64,000 bases of DNA, taken from Tubiluchus corallicola. Its lineage: Eukaryota; Priapulida; Priapulimorpha; Priapulimorphida; Tubiluchidae. Below the pieces are notes generated by a model, which had not been told where the DNA came from, did no database searches, and saw only the letters and a program-made list of their open reading frames with translations. The position numbers were made by a program, and so were the translations under genes. Numbering within the stretch: position 1 is the stretch's first letter; the number at the start of each line of letters is the position of its first letter. The stretch spans positions 149,415-213,414 of the forward strand of contig JAQGDQ010000398.1 of assembly GCA_030141605.1 (NCBI GenBank), in the 5' to 3' direction. Positions 10,490 through 22,195 of this stretch are shown here, piece after piece.

Positions 10490-11410
10490 ATTATGAACAA
10501 TAATATGTGATATATGGTGAAATATAAGTAGTTTAGACTTTTGCATTGTTAGTATTGTTGTTACTGCACCAACTGTCTTTTTGCTAACTTGCTTTGGATG
10601 GCAAATGCAACATGCACTGCCACATATTGCAACATTCCAGCTGTTTCTACTTATTTTATGGTATATAAAGTTTTAAAAAGTTGGAACAGCATTTTATAAA
10701 CTAACCGTTCACCTAACCTATTACTACAAGCAATAAGTGTAGTGAAAAATGACAAACCAGTGTAATTACGCTGCTATGAACTTGTCAAACAAATTTACTA
10801 TTTCGTGTGATAAATTTCCATTATAAGGTAGCGTTAGTTAAAGTGCATAATGCGTTGACGTGAGAATTAGATCTGCTTGAAGTGGAACAGTTATCAAATG
10901 AGATGGACGTTTTTAAAGTTCAATGTTTTCGTAATGTTTGCAGTTTTTAAGTCATTTTTGATAAAGTCAAAATTTATCTCGTACAACCATGATACGTATT
11001 GTCGATGTGGGTGGTAACTTTACTGAGCAGAGAGCACAGATTGTTACAAGTTGCTAAGCAACTGCTGAAGAGATAATTTAATGTTAAATTCTGCCTGGTT
11101 AGTATTCAGCAGGAATAATAAATTCAAGTGTAGATTCAAGAAGTTAAAAATATGTGAAAAATCTAGACGTAGAAAAAAGCAGATAACATGCTATTACTAG
11201 TGCTGTTTACAGCATTGGTGTCACCATCTATTAAGCCTATTATCGAAGTAATAAAAGTAAAGTATCTTGAAATGATATAATGATGATAATGATAAGTCCA
11301 AACTACAAAAAGGTGATTTATTTGTATGTAAGAAATAGAACCAGTTTTGTGTTAGCAAAATTTTAATGTTTCACTCCAGATGGACAGTAGAGAATCACGA
11401 TTCTTCAGGT
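10490..11410. other. Intergenic, nothing recognised
   Basis: AT-rich sequence downstream of the NRF-6-like gene. No ORF with recognisable content, no clear repeat and no RNA gene were seen. Confidence 0.5.
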
Positions 11411-11419
11411 CATTGACCA

Positions 11420-11610
11420 CAGTTGAATGGTCAATATACAAGAGACTTATTTTTTTAATATTGTCTGATAATACTGTGTATAACCATCTGCATATTGTAA
11501 ATGGAATTTCTCCCTCTCTGTCAACTGGGTCACATATCCACCTGAAAACTTTGGTTGAATGTGAAATATACAAGAGACTTATTTTTGTTTTTAATAATTG
11601 TCTGATTTTA
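11420..11610. repeat. Diverged tandem duplication, ~130 bp
   Basis: The block around TATACAAGAGACTTATTTTT at 11435 recurs at about 11566, each preceded by TTGAATG and followed by a TTGTCTGAT-like segment. The two ORFs predicted on opposite strands here overlap this duplication and are not credible genes. Confidence 0.6.
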
Positions 11611-11779
11611 TTGTTTATAAGTTTCTTTTGTCATCATCATCTGTGGAGTCACACGTCCTGTGACATGACCTTTGCTATCACTTCATAGACCATGCTGCCC
11701 TGTCACCCGCAACGCCCATGTCTCTGTATTTTTGATATGTAATGGCGTGTTGATAAGATATTTTTAGATGAAATTGATG

Positions 11780-12153
11780 TACGTCAGCAGTTGTCCTCCT
11801 TGTGGTTTCTTTTCTTTCTGCAGTGCTTCTTTCAAGCCTAATTTTAACAGTGTGTATCTGGTAGTCATATAACGTGTCCCATCCATCTTATTCTTCTTTT
11901 GATTTTTACTGTCCATTCCTCTGCCTTGACTTTATTGTACAGATCCTGGTTTGGTATTTTCTTCAGGCATTTTATTCCTAGAATGTTCCTGTAGTTTTGT
12001 TCTTTGAAGTACATCGATTTCTGACTTGTAATGTACTTTGATTGTCCACAATTCTGAGTTGTTCAGAAACACAGTTTCCACAAGTGCAGCAAATATTCTT
12101 AATTTTGTTAAAGTTGCTTGTGCATGGTTGTAGTAGGAATAATTATAGTGCAT
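11780..12153 (-). pseudogene. Degraded non-LTR retrotransposon, reverse transcriptase C-terminal tail
   Basis: On the minus strand, shifting frames give NNSELWTIK, then ILGIKCLKKIPNQDLYNK and KRRIRWMGHVI followed by LP. This order (LYGSE-W-T, a leucine/arginine stretch, then R-RWxGHVxRLP) is the usual C-terminal region after the RT domain in non-LTR elements. Several stops and frameshifts are present. No upstream RT catalytic motifs were found next to it. Confidence 0.65.
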
Positions 12154-12159
12154 AATCTG

Positions 12160-13740
12160 TGCAGTTTTTAAACTTAATGTTGTTAATAATCATAGCTCTG
12201 TTGGAATGGCTTGGTATTTTTTGTAAGTAAATAATGAATCAATGCAAGGAATTTTAACTGCTAATATGCCAGATTTAGCTGGATATTGTCAACTCTGTGT
12301 TATACTCTAGGATAAAGCATGGAAGAGCATATAAGTTGAGCTGGGTCACTCAGTCACTGTTAGGTCACTAAATCATGCGAAGTTGTCCTGTTCTATCTGT
12401 GTTTTTGCTGTTTTAAGTTTTGCTATAAGTGTTTGTTATAGTGCATTTTACAACTCTTTCAAGCTATCATTAATTATTAATGCCTTCTATTGACGTTTAG
12501 TTAGTCTTGTAATGATACGTACTGCCTAGTAAACTGTTTTGTGAAACTTTTACACAATGTTTGGCAATGACAATAGCTACGCTGTAGAACTAACTTGAAA
12601 TGCACCTATACATATTTAAAAATTTACAAAAATGGAAACATTGTATAGCAGCCTTTTATAAAATATTGCGTGTTGTTGCAATGGCAAAGCTAAATGATTA
12701 TAACGAAAAATAAAGATCTTACTGGCATGTCTTACATCTTGTTTGATGCAAACTATGTTAATGATTGTAAATTTGTATGATAATCATAGTAACCCAGTGA
12801 AAACCTAATTCTACTTTAACTTACTTGTGATGTGACCTGAGAAATGACACCATCTATTGGGAATTACTGAAAACTTTCCTAAAGTATTTCTGCCTTTAAA
12901 CGTTCTACTTTATTTATTGGGGATTTTGGCTTGTTAAGATTATTATAATATTTGGGTGCGTGATTTTCTTAAACAAGAGTATAGAGAATTTTTGTACTAT
13001 AAATACTTGCTGCCTGTCTCACACAATATTTTATTTTAATTATCTGCGATGGTTATTCATTTAATAAAGAAGTTCCTATATAAGAAATTGTACGAAAAGA
13101 ACTTTTAAGCAAAATTTGAGTCTAAGATCACCTTTATGACAGCTCTGGTGGATGGGAAGTCATCAAAACTAATAAATTGAAAATTTAAGCAAAATGTTTC
13201 GCTTTTAATAATGAATTTCACCTAAGATGTTGAAATATTATTACCATTTTTTATTTTGTTTGTACAACTTGCATTTAATTCCTGTGGGTTTGCATTGAAG
13301 TTTCAACTTTTTTATTAATCATATAATTTGAATTTATTTGGACGTTTTGTTAAATACGCAATTATAATAGCTGACTGTGATATAGTGAAAATTGGAGCTT
13401 ATGTGAAAAATATTTTATAACAGAATTTATATTTTGCTTTAAAATGCTATAAGAGTAATGTAGTTATATAGACATAAAGTTACCTCTGATTTTGTTTTCT
13501 TATTACTTTAGTGTAGAGTTGCTTTACAAATTTCTGTGACAAAAGATAAGCAAAAATATACTGCTTTATTTCGTTAATACGATGATTCATGAAACAAACG
13601 TTTTTATTAGCAAAATTCTCAAATATTTTTTCACACATCCCATTATTTCGTTAGCCTTTTAAAGGAAATTATGTATGCTGCCCAATAGATATTGCTATTA
13701 AATTAGCACATCAGTTTCACACTCGCAATGCTTTAAAGCA
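12160..13740. other. Intergenic, nothing recognised
   Basis: AT-rich DNA with short ORFs only. No protein family, repeat array or RNA gene was identified. Confidence 0.45.
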
Positions 13741-13760
13741 AAGCGTTCATCTGCATAATC

Positions 13761-14171
13761 TTAAACTTGAAAGATAATGTTATTCAAGACAAAATATAAA
13801 CAAAACGTTTTGCCTGAAGGTAAATTCGTGCTATTCTGAGACTTGTGGTTATCAGGTTTGCAATTTAATGGCTTTTCTTTTGGGTAGAAAACATTTAGAA
13901 CGTGCTTATCTCGAAATAAATTTGGCATAATACACTGGCTGGTACTACCGTTAGTAATTTCTTCTGACTTTGATACCATTGGTACAAATCTACTGACATT
14001 CTTTGGAAGCGAGGTTTCTTGTTCTCGTACTTCTATTGCATTCTGTGTCAGAAGCAAAGACGTTGCACTGCCACACAGAACGAACATGATGTTTTGCACA
14101 GTGTCAGCGCATCTGAGTTTTCTTAAGCACCTTCGGAATGCACCGGATAACTCCATCTCTGAAATGTTCAA
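13761..14171 (-). CDS. Unassigned ORF, possible N-terminal exon of a type II membrane protein
   Basis: The 136-residue minus-strand ORF begins with a basic segment (RRCLRKLRC), then a hydrophobic stretch, NIMFVLCGSATSLLLT, and a polar region containing CIMPNL, EKPLNC and NSTNLPSGK. This order of cytoplasmic arginines, signal anchor and cysteine-spaced stem suits a Golgi or secretory type II protein. The spacing C-x-x-P-x-L ... L-x-C loosely recalls the N-terminal region of the DUF229 family, but I cannot confirm this. No good donor was found at the end, and no partner exon was identified on the minus strand below 13760. Confidence 0.3.
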   Translation of the reverse strand: MNISEMELSGAFRRCLRKLRCADTVQNIMFVLCGSATSLLLTQNAIEVREQETSLPKNVSRFVPMVSKSEEITNGSTSQCIMPNLFRDKHVLNVFYPKEKPLNCKPDNHKSQNSTNLPSGKTFCLYFVLNNIIFQV

Positions 14172-14929
14172 ATATAAAGCTTACGTTTCATTTTCTCTTG
14201 TTCCTCCTTTCGTTTTGATCTATGAACAATACAGTGTATATATATATCTGTATATATGGGATGTCTCAAAAGTCGCTATACGCTTTGACTTTTAATTTTC
14301 CTTTTTTAAAATTTTTCTCCAATCTCGGCAAGCTCTTACGCGAGCGTACTACCATTGAACTGCGTCAGCCAGACTAACTAAACTACGCCGTTATAAATAC
14401 TAGCTGTCTTTGGCCACGTATATACGTATTGTGATAAGATATGAAGCAATTCAGATAGCTAAGATTGATCTGCAAGAGCAACGATAACCGAACGAACGGA
14501 CTGACTTAGACTGAGTTTTTCACATAACTTCTTCCGGCCACATATGCCAAATTACACAAACTTTTAAAACTAGGTCTTTCATACCTATAACACATACAAT
14601 GTATATGTACACTTCAACAGGGATATGTGTCTGTATAGATTTCGTCATGGAAAGATAAGTAAGCACTATCAGGGTATATAGAGATTAAAACACCACAGCA
14701 TGATACAGAATTACCACATAAATGATACAGAATTACCATGTAAATGATGCTTTCTTAAGGCTAAGCAAATTTAAAGTTTTGAAAAACATCTTTTTCAGTC
14801 TAATCTCTTTAATTAATAGATGTCTATTTCGTCACAATGCAGTTAGTTGCTGACGGTTCAAAAAATTCTTTGAGAAATAATATTATTCTTTCAAAAAAAC
14901 TTATAAGAAACAAAATTTGTACATAAAAA

Positions 14930-15170
14930 CGTGCCAGGAAGATTAAACGCAAAAGGCTTAAATGGGTGGATCATGCTCTAAAGTTACCAGAAGATAGTCC
15001 ACTTCCTAAAGCTTTCCTTGAATCAATTCTACTACCAAAAAGATCAAGAGACCATGTACAGATTACGTACTTGGGTAAATTTCCCTAAAAAATATCTCAA
15101 TGGATCCCCTTAAACTCGGAAAGATAATTCATCTTGGAGAAGAGCCAAGGAAGGTTAACAATATTATGTC
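14930..15170 (+). pseudogene. Degraded non-LTR retrotransposon tail
   Basis: The plus strand reads KRKRLKWVDHALKLPEDSP, then PKAFLES and, after further residues, TYLGKFP. This resembles the RRLRWxGHVLRLPEDxP..KA segment and following TTWL region at the end of non-LTR retrotransposon ORF2. Stops and frame changes interrupt it. It is the same functional segment as the minus-strand fragment at 11780-12153, but it is clearly a different, independently decayed copy. Confidence 0.6.
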
Positions 15171-15391
15171 TTTCCACGAATGAAATCAATACAATGGAAT
15201 GATGATTATGCTGTCACAAGCAAATAATAAATAATTCTCAGAAATGGAGAAAATTAAACAGTGGGTTATATCTCTTGAAACAATACAAGTTAGCACATTT
15301 GTATCTGTCTTTGGTCAATCATTCTAATTACTTTAATCAAAGTGTCTCAGGTAGCTACTGCAGTTTAATGTTGTTTAAATGAGACGCAAAG

Positions 15392-15739
15392 ATGTACGGC
15401 AATTTCATTTCATTTACTGCATCATTGTTTCTTACTGCCTCATTTGACATTGTGTTTTGCGAATCGCTTCCAACCACCTGGACTCCAACTATTGTCATAT
15501 CCCCGTGTAACCCTGTTGAAGATCGTCCGCAGATCTGCTCTTTCGAAGTAGTAACAGAAGGGCACAGAGAAGACATTCAACATTTTTGTCGTATCTGGTG
15601 CGGTGTTAATGAATCGCTTGATTTGGACACGAAATTGTACATTTGCAGACGGGAGGGCATCAAAACACGTCCGTCTCGAGAGAAGCCTACTGAGCCACTC
15701 GAGTGGAATATACTTGAGAATATATACAATCACTCTTAG
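15392..15739 (+). CDS. Unassigned small ORF with signal-peptide-like start
   Basis: The 115-residue ORF opens with MYGNFISFTASLFLTASFD, which could be a signal peptide, followed by a polar region with cysteines (SPCNP, QICSF, HFCRIWCG, YICRR). No family is recognised. The same DNA also carries long minus-strand ORFs (15355-15576 and 15440-15754), so the true coding strand, if any, is uncertain. There is no convincing splice site or poly(A) signal close by. Confidence 0.25.
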   Translation: MYGNFISFTASLFLTASFDIVFCESLPTTWTPTIVISPCNPVEDRPQICSFEVVTEGHREDIQHFCRIWCGVNESLDLDTKLYICRREGIKTRPSREKPTEPLEWNILENIYNHS

Positions 15740-15979
15740 GCCTATTTCTAACACAATTGATCTGCTTTCTGGACATGATGCTTAATAAGCGGCCTTAATT
15801 TACAACTGTAGCCGTAAATGAGAATCAGAGGTTCTCATTAACCATTAATGGCAGTGTCTTCATGTGTTTTATATGGCCGCTTATCATTGTTGGTTTTATA
15901 AGTTCAGTACATAGAGCACCAAATAATAGATAAAAAACCGCATTTATGTATTTATTTATTTGATTATTTTTCATTTAAT

Positions 15980-16016
15980 TATTTATTTTGTATTGCGGCC
16001 GCAATACAAATAAACA
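15980..16016. repeat. Near-perfect palindrome centred on a NotI site
   Basis: GTATTGCGGCCGCAATAC (15990-16007) is perfectly palindromic. The symmetry continues for several A/T bases on each side with a single extra T. It stands out as a GC core in AT-rich DNA. Confidence 0.8.
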
Positions 16017-16099
16017 TAACAAAAAATAAAATGAAATTCAAATGACAATAAAAATAGAAGCTATCAATTTTTTGCACTATTTACGGAATTGACATGCGG

Positions 16100-16400
16100 T
16101 TAAAACACGTACAGTAAAATTGCTTATATGTCGATATTAAATTTCGAAAATTTAATCAAAATTGACAAGTTTTAGCCTTTTTTTAAAAGAGAAATTATTT
16201 TATTGACCAAGTGTTCTTCATTTACAGATGAGGATAGTACGTTCCATATCTTGACAACACTATTTCTAAAAAATATTTTAAATAATCTGTTCAGCAAATT
16301 TAACAAAGTATTTTTATGACTTCTTGCGGCAGAAGAAGCATGAATAAAAATGCGTTAAAATTTGCGTCCTAATTCATTACCAGATTCTTATCGAAAACTG
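16100..16400 (-). pseudogene. CR1/L2-like LINE C-terminal remnant, minus strand
   Basis: The minus strand reads SHKNTLLNLLNR, then FKIFFRNSVVKIWNVLSSSV and NEEHLVNKIISLLKK. This matches the usual end of CR1/Jockey-like ORF2 (small residues, FF-R-VVxxWNxLPxxVxxxxSLxxFK). It is short, lacks the RT core and abuts a plus-strand LINE fragment in opposite orientation at about 16400. Confidence 0.65.
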
Positions 16401-16408
16401 ATACATAC

Positions 16409-17940
16409 ATGTCTAACATTACTGTACACAAAGATTTAGTCAAAACACTATTAAGTAACGTCAATACGAGCAAATCTGTAGGTCCTGATGGAATAAGCAA
16501 CAAAGTACTTAAGCTTTGTGCAGATTCATTATCAAGCCTATTAACCCGACTGTTTAACTTGTCATTACAGTCAGGTCATTTTCCTAGCTTGTGGAAAGTT
16601 GCAAATGTCTGCCCCATACACAAAGGCGGAGATAGACAGCTCGTTTCGAACTGCAGACCCGTGGCGATACTTTCATGTATGTCCAAGATTCTAGAACGCG
16701 TTGTCTTTAATCAGATGTATAACTACTTTGCTATTGATAATAACTTATTGACGGAAAAGAACTCGGGGTTTAAATCAAACGATAACACAATCAACCAGCT
16801 AGCTTCAATCGTTCACAATTTGTATACAAGTTTAGACGACGGTGCTGAAATCTGTAGCGTTTTTCTGGACATCAGTAAAGCTTTTGATAAGGTGTGGCAT
16901 GTGGGCTTGATATTCAAATTAAAGCAGTATGGAGTAAGTGGCCAACTTCTGTTTTGGCTATCATCTTACCTTCGAAACCGAACACAAAGAGTAACACTAA
17001 ACGGTAATACATCTGATGCGAAGTCACTTTTATCTAACGTCCCCCAAGGTTCTATCTTAGGTCCCCTTCTATGTTTAGTGTATGCTAATGATATTACAGA
17101 AGACATTCAATCTGATATTCGCCTTTTTGCAGACGATACGGTTTTAATGGATTCGTTTAAGGATGACCCACATACATCAGCAAATCGCTTAAAGGCAGAT
17201 CTCAGAATAATTGAAAACTGGGCCAAACGTTGGTTGGTTAAATTTAATCCTAATAAGACCGAAGTCATGGTTTCTCCCGTAAATCCAATGCTCCTCAATA
17301 TTCTACTCTGTATTTATCTAATACTCCACTGAAAACAGTAAATGTTCACAAACACTTAGGTATCCATCTTACATCTGATCTGAACTGGAACTATCACGTC
17401 TCAAAAATGGTAGACAAAGCAAATCTAAAGCTAAACAACTTTCGACGCGTGTCAGTTAAAATGCCCAGAGCTACGCGGGAACGATAATTCATTACGACTA
17501 TCCTCCCTGCCATCAAATACGGTAACGTAGTATGGTCCGGATACAGTGAAAACGTTTATTAGAAAATATTCAGCTAACTGCTGCTAGAATCTGTTCTGGC
17601 GCTATGTTTCGATCTTCCCCTGCAAGTATCTTGTATGATAGCGGCTTCACTAAATTAGTGACGCGCTTCCATTATCGTCGTCTATGTCTTTTTTTCAAAA
17701 TAATCAATGACTTAGCGCCCCACTATTTAAGTACAATTCTGCCGCCAAAGGTAAACGAAGTTACCCCCTATTATATATGCGGTGGTACTAAATACAGAAA
17801 TTTTAATTGCCGTTCTGTTAGCTGTGAAAAATCGTTTTTCATATCGACCATTAATATGTGGAACAACTTACCACAGAACGTTCGTGAAATTACATCCATT
17901 CACAATTCAAACAAGAGCTCAAATCTCATTTAAGTTTTTC
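16409..17940 (+). pseudogene. CR1/Jockey-like LINE ORF2: reverse transcriptase and C-terminal region, frameshifted
   Basis: The first 307 residues (16409-17332) carry an RT domain: SVGPDGISNKVLK, CPIHKGGDRQLVSNCRPVAI, FLDISKAFDKVWH, NVPQGSILGPLL and the catalytic LFADDTVLM. A frameshift near 17290 leads to VNVHKHLGIHLTSDLNW, a stop is at about 17486, and another shift leads to ICSGAMFRSSPASILYDSGF and MWNNLPQNVREITS (to 17933). The endonuclease domain and ORF1 are missing, so the copy is 5'-truncated. The role in an intact element would be target-primed reverse transcription. The likely continuation of its C terminus lies at 19585-19928, past an LTR-like block. Confidence 0.9.
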
Positions 17941-18050
17941 GTTGCGTAAGAAACATTTTTCAATTGGTGTAACCTCCAATATGTTATGAATAAATTTCGA
18001 AATCATGAATTAAGTGATTAATTAATGGAGTTATCAACTTCATTACATTA

Positions 18051-19580
18051 TGTTGATAAAGAGACCTCCTAATTGGATTAGATAAATTTATTGAAAGATT
18101 ATGGGAACTCACTTAGCTGGTTAAAGCACATATTTAATGCGAGGCAAGAAATTATCGTCACAGAGTTTGTGTTTACAAGGAATAGAACAGGTGTTCATTT
18201 AGAGAGTAAAAGTTTGTCACAGGTGTTTATTTAAGAGAGCGTAGAAATTGCAGGTGTTTAGTTTAGAGGAAGCGAAGCTTATTTTTATAACATTGCGTGG
18301 TTAGATAATAAGCCTCATGTAATGTTATGCGGAGTTGTCGAACTATAATTGAGAAGAAGCAGAAAGTGGTTCCTTTCTTGAACGAGAGTTTATAACCCAA
18401 GCGACGCAATGAACAATCTCTCGGGTTGATGAAGTGAAGGACAAGGCGAGTAGCGGTGTTTTTCTCATGTAAGAAGCTACGTTACCTGCCATCTGGATGG
18501 TCATAAACCACCAAGCCAAGAACGTAACCTTTGAACTATTGCGACGCGTTGCGGCGTTAGCGCGCAATGTTACGAAACTCTATTAGAGTATATAAGATGG
18601 TGTTTTGGAAGAACACGTGGCTAGTCGTTTGCGGAACACGTTGCTAGTCGGATGTGAATCGAACGTGAGTGAGTTCGTCAGTCAGAGAGAAGGGAGAAGA
18701 TCAAGTCTGGAGAGGCTACAGGAGTTCTGAGAGAAGCAAAGACACGTTAGACCCAGCGTAGACAACAATCTGCGTCCTCAACGACTTGAGCACTGGATCT
18801 GCGAATAGAGTCTTGCAGCGGAATTGGATTTGACCAATTGAACAGTTGTCATTGGTCATTCCACCAAGTTAAGTGATCTTAACATATCGTAACTTGAGAG
18901 CAACTCTGCATAGTAGTAAATCACAGTAATAGACACCTTAAGTGTAACGTGTAGTCGATTGTAATTGCATACTTCACATTGTAATAAGCACCTTAAGTGC
19001 GAAGCAAGGAAATAGTTAAGTGAATCGGATTAGTGTCTCTTGCAGCTAATTATTAATTGTGAGCGTCTTTGGCGATTAAGATCAAACATTGTAAAATTAG
19101 TTGACTAAGAGTAATTGTTGTAAAACAATAAACGGATTTCACTTTAACTTAAAGGAATAGTTTGTGTATGCTTATAGGTGTTTCAGTTAAGCAACATTAA
19201 ATTCTGTAAACGAATCTGAAGATTTGCTGTGTACATTAAGTTAATTTACAAGTTCAATTGCGGGAACTTTTGCTAGTAAGCTTTAGAGATAAATACTCTA
19301 ATCACAACGTGGAGTCATAGAAACAGTCTTGTGGGAAGATATCACAGCTCTATAGACTTTATCTTAAGCTCTAGGAGCCAGGTTGTAAATAACGTTATAG
19401 CAATTAATGTAATAGAAGCGAATCACTCTTTAAATAAGTCGTGTGTCTCCTTAGGTCACGTGTTATACGATCACGAGCGAGAGATAAGAATCAATATTAA
19501 TTAGAGAGATTAATAATACATGATAACGAATACGATAATTGGTACTAGTGACCATGGTAAAGAGGAGAAACCGATAAATA
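18051..19580 (+). mobile_element. LTR-like block inserted in the LINE
   Basis: A 1.5-kb stretch without ORFs has LTR-like features: a GC-richer U3-like part, TATATAAG at about 18587, and AATAAA at about 19126. It begins with TGTTGATAAAG at 18051. One possible end is GCAACA at 19196 (TGTTG...CAACA, 1146 bp), leaving the remainder as leader. The LINE C-terminal sequence seems to resume at 19585. No target duplication was identified, no primer binding site is clear, and internal genes are absent. Confidence 0.45.
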
Positions 19581-19584
19581 TCAG

Positions 19585-19928
19585 TGCATCATACGCGCAT
19601 GAGAATCGGATTTTCTCAGCTAAACTATGACCTTTTCTCTAAAGATAATAACGGTCATTCAATATTGCCGAATTGTAACTGTGGATTTCGATTTGAGTCT
19701 GTTTAACACTTTTTGTTGCACTGCCCATTGTATCAACAAACTAGGGCTGTTATGTTTGACAAATTAAGTGAAATAATTCTGCCTGAAAACCTTAATATAG
19801 CTGCCTTAGGAAGTAAGGATCTGTTGAAGTTGTTATTATTCGGAAAAGATGAATTTAATTATGTTGTTAATTGTGAAATATTCCAATGCGTACATGACTT
19901 TATGTTACGTACTAAACGCTTCCAGTAG
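19585..19928 (+). pseudogene. LINE ORF2 extreme C-terminal domain (CxCG...HFLLHCP), resumed after insertion
   Basis: The frame reads TRMRIGFSQLNYDLFSKDNN, then NCNCGF, an in-frame stop, and HFLLHCPLYQQTR and KDLLKLLLFGKDEF to a stop at 19926-19928. Cys-x-Cys-Gly followed by H-x-L-L-H-C-P is the zinc-binding tail found at the end of many non-LTR retrotransposon ORF2 proteins. In orientation and order it fits as the missing end of the 16409-17940 element. Confidence 0.75.
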
Positions 19929-20165
19929 TTTCTATCTGATATAAAATGCATCAGTCTTAAATAATCGTACATAAATACTTTCGAAACGTCATTTTCTTCT
20001 AATGTCTAATGTAATCTTGTAGTAAAACTTGTCAGCTTGTGTAGTTATAGTCAATTCTTACTGTAAATGTTCTTGTAAATAATGTATAAAATCTGTTGTG
20101 GTGAGGATCCTAAATCATGTTGTTCAAACTGTCTCATGCAATCCTATAATAAATTAAACTAACAA
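19929..20165 (+). mobile_element. 3' untranslated tail of the LINE
   Basis: AT-rich sequence follows the stop at 19928 and ends near 20150-20165 with AATAAATTAAACT. The end point is inferred from this tail. Confidence 0.4.
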
Positions 20166-20397
20166 TACCTGTCCACCGATGCAAATATTTTAACTTGGTA
20201 TACTGTCAAGCCACTAATTGCTTTATTATCGGTTTTGAGAAAACAAACTTCGAAAACCTGTGAGTTCGGCGAACGAACCGGCGTAGTCATGTAGTTTATT
20301 TACATTGTTGTCGCTGTCAATGTTGTTTATATTAGTAGTGGTTGTTGTGGTTGACAACTGTCATTATTCGTGCTATTACTGCTAATTGCTTCTGCTA

Positions 20398-20575
20398 CTG
20401 TAATAGTAGTAGTGGTAGTGGTAGTGGTAGTGGTAGTGGTAGTGGTAGTGGTAGTGGTAGTGGCAGTAGCAGTAGTAGTAGCAGTAGCAGCTGTTGTTGT
20501 TGTTGTTGTATTGTTGTTTATGTTGGGGTTGTGTTGCTTTGTTGTTGTTGCTGCTGCTGTCACTGTCTTTGTTGC
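20398..20575. repeat. GTAGTG / GTAGCA / TGT trinucleotide-type microsatellite
   Basis: A run of GGTAGT hexamers (about 20410-20463) passes into AGCAGTAGT, then into TGTTGT and GCTGCT. All ORFs across it on both strands are low-complexity artefacts. Confidence 0.95.
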
Positions 20576-21049
20576 TGTATGAAATGTAATATTTATCATT
20601 TGTTGTTGTTGCAACCATTGTATAAAACGTCTCTAATTTTTTCTTTCCTTTTTTATTTTTAAAAGTTTTAGTTTTTGCACTTTTACAATTGCTGTTCATA
20701 TGGAAATTATAAAAGAAAGAAAATTTCATAACTGATCGGAAAACTCTAAGTTCAATTCTGAGTTGGCTTTCCAAGATTTCTGCAACTAAATCTATTAATT
20801 ATATTTTTCCGTTAATTAAACTTTACAGTAAGTTATGAAATAGGTATAACACAGGTCAAAGGCACATACATGTGACTTATTGGAAAACATTCAAGATAAA
20901 ATAAATCCTTAGCTTATTAAGTTAAACAATTTGGACCTGCCTATTACTGCCACATTTAAATATGACGTTGCTGTGAATAAGTGAATAAGACTTAATGCGA
21001 AGAGTAAAGAGATGCTAGGAAAATGTATGATTAATAGTTCAGAAATAGG

Positions 21050-21420
21050 ATTAATGATTCGATAACTGAATATGAGGGATATTTAGAAGGGAAGCCACGG
21101 CCACGCAGGAAGCCGACATTAAGGCGTGGTCGTCACGTGATTATCTCCACTAAGAATTCCAAATATGGAAATGGCCCTTCCGAGCCGTCTGTTGGGCGTC
21201 AATTATAGCGCATGCGCTGTCAGTCTGAAACCTGACGGAAGCCAAGTTAGTCAGGCTCTCAGATCTGGTCGGAAGGTCTCAGAGGCAAGGAGCAGATCAT
21301 GGGGGGCTGGCATAGCTATGACATGTATACTCTTATGTAATATATTATTGTGAAATAAATGTGTTAATCGTCATCAATTCAGATCTTATAGCTTTGTCAC
21401 CACCACACGTCAATAAACGG
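21050..21420 (+). mobile_element. Possible solo LTR or SINE-like block
   Basis: A GC-richer block (21090-21310) with several direct short words is followed by AATAAA at about 21354 and again near 21411. It differs in composition from its flanks and resembles U3 plus R/U5 of an LTR. No terminal TG/CA pair or target duplication was settled, so it could instead be a promoter-proximal sequence. Confidence 0.3.
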
Positions 21421-21954
21421 TTACTGCCACCTTCATAATCCATCAACAAGTACTAGCACTACACGACACAGCCCATAAATTTTACTGAAGCATCTCGTAT
21501 ATTGAAGTAAGTAAAGTCAAAAATGTATATCGAAACAAAAGTTCATAGAACACGGAAAATATACATATAGCTCATAGAACATATTCTGAGGACAACCTAA
21601 ACTAACTTTGTCAGTTATGTTAAGCTGATGTACTTCGCTTTTTTATCTGAACACTATAATTTGCATATGCTCAGGTATACACACTCTGGTACATGTTATC
21701 ACGATACTGCATGAGGTTGTGCGAGACTTTCAGCCATTTAATTGGTCAAGGTTATTTCAAATCTAAATTTGCGACTTGACAGACTTAAAAACTCTACAAT
21801 TTTTAACAAGGTCACAGCAGACAAAAAGTCTATGCAAAGAGACCAAAATATGTTTCGTGAACAGCTCTATATTAAAAAACTTTCGATTGTTTGCCTTAAA
21901 AAATCGTCCAGAGAGTAGTAAAAGCAAAAAACAGCCTAGCTGATGATTTTTCCG

Positions 21955-22195
21955 GACGGAAGTTTTAAGATAAAAAATCATTTTCCAAATTTACCGCTGT
22001 GCTCATGCATGAGCTGTCAAACGTGTGTAGTTCATCACAAACTGACACATCTTAACAGGGAGGTACAGCATCCGGTTTTTATGTAATGCATTTCCGAGAT
22101 GCAGGTGCAAAAAATCGTCTAATTAGCGAGTGGTGAAATGCGTGAAAGTTGGGGCGAAATTTGTTTATGTGGTAATAATTCTTTCACGTTAGTCA
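21955..22195 (+). repeat. Dispersed ~245-bp repeat, copy 1
   Basis: This block matches the reverse complement of 62715-62962. Shared landmarks in order are AGTTTTAAGATAAAAA, AAATTTACCGCTGT, CATGAGCTGTC, GAGGTACAGCA, GATGCAGG, TGGTGAAATGC/TGGCGAAATGC and GGTAATAATTCTTTCA. Several indels separate the copies. No ORF is conserved, so it is probably a non-autonomous element or LTR fragment. Confidence 0.8.

Noticed and set aside
14250-14295. Mariner/Tc-like terminus (GGATGTCTCAAAAGTCGC)
   Set aside because: The wording resembles some transposon ends, but no inverted partner was found nearby.
20327-20774. Poly-Thr, poly-Val, Ser/Gly and poly-Cys ORFs
   Set aside because: Microsatellite artefacts on both strands.
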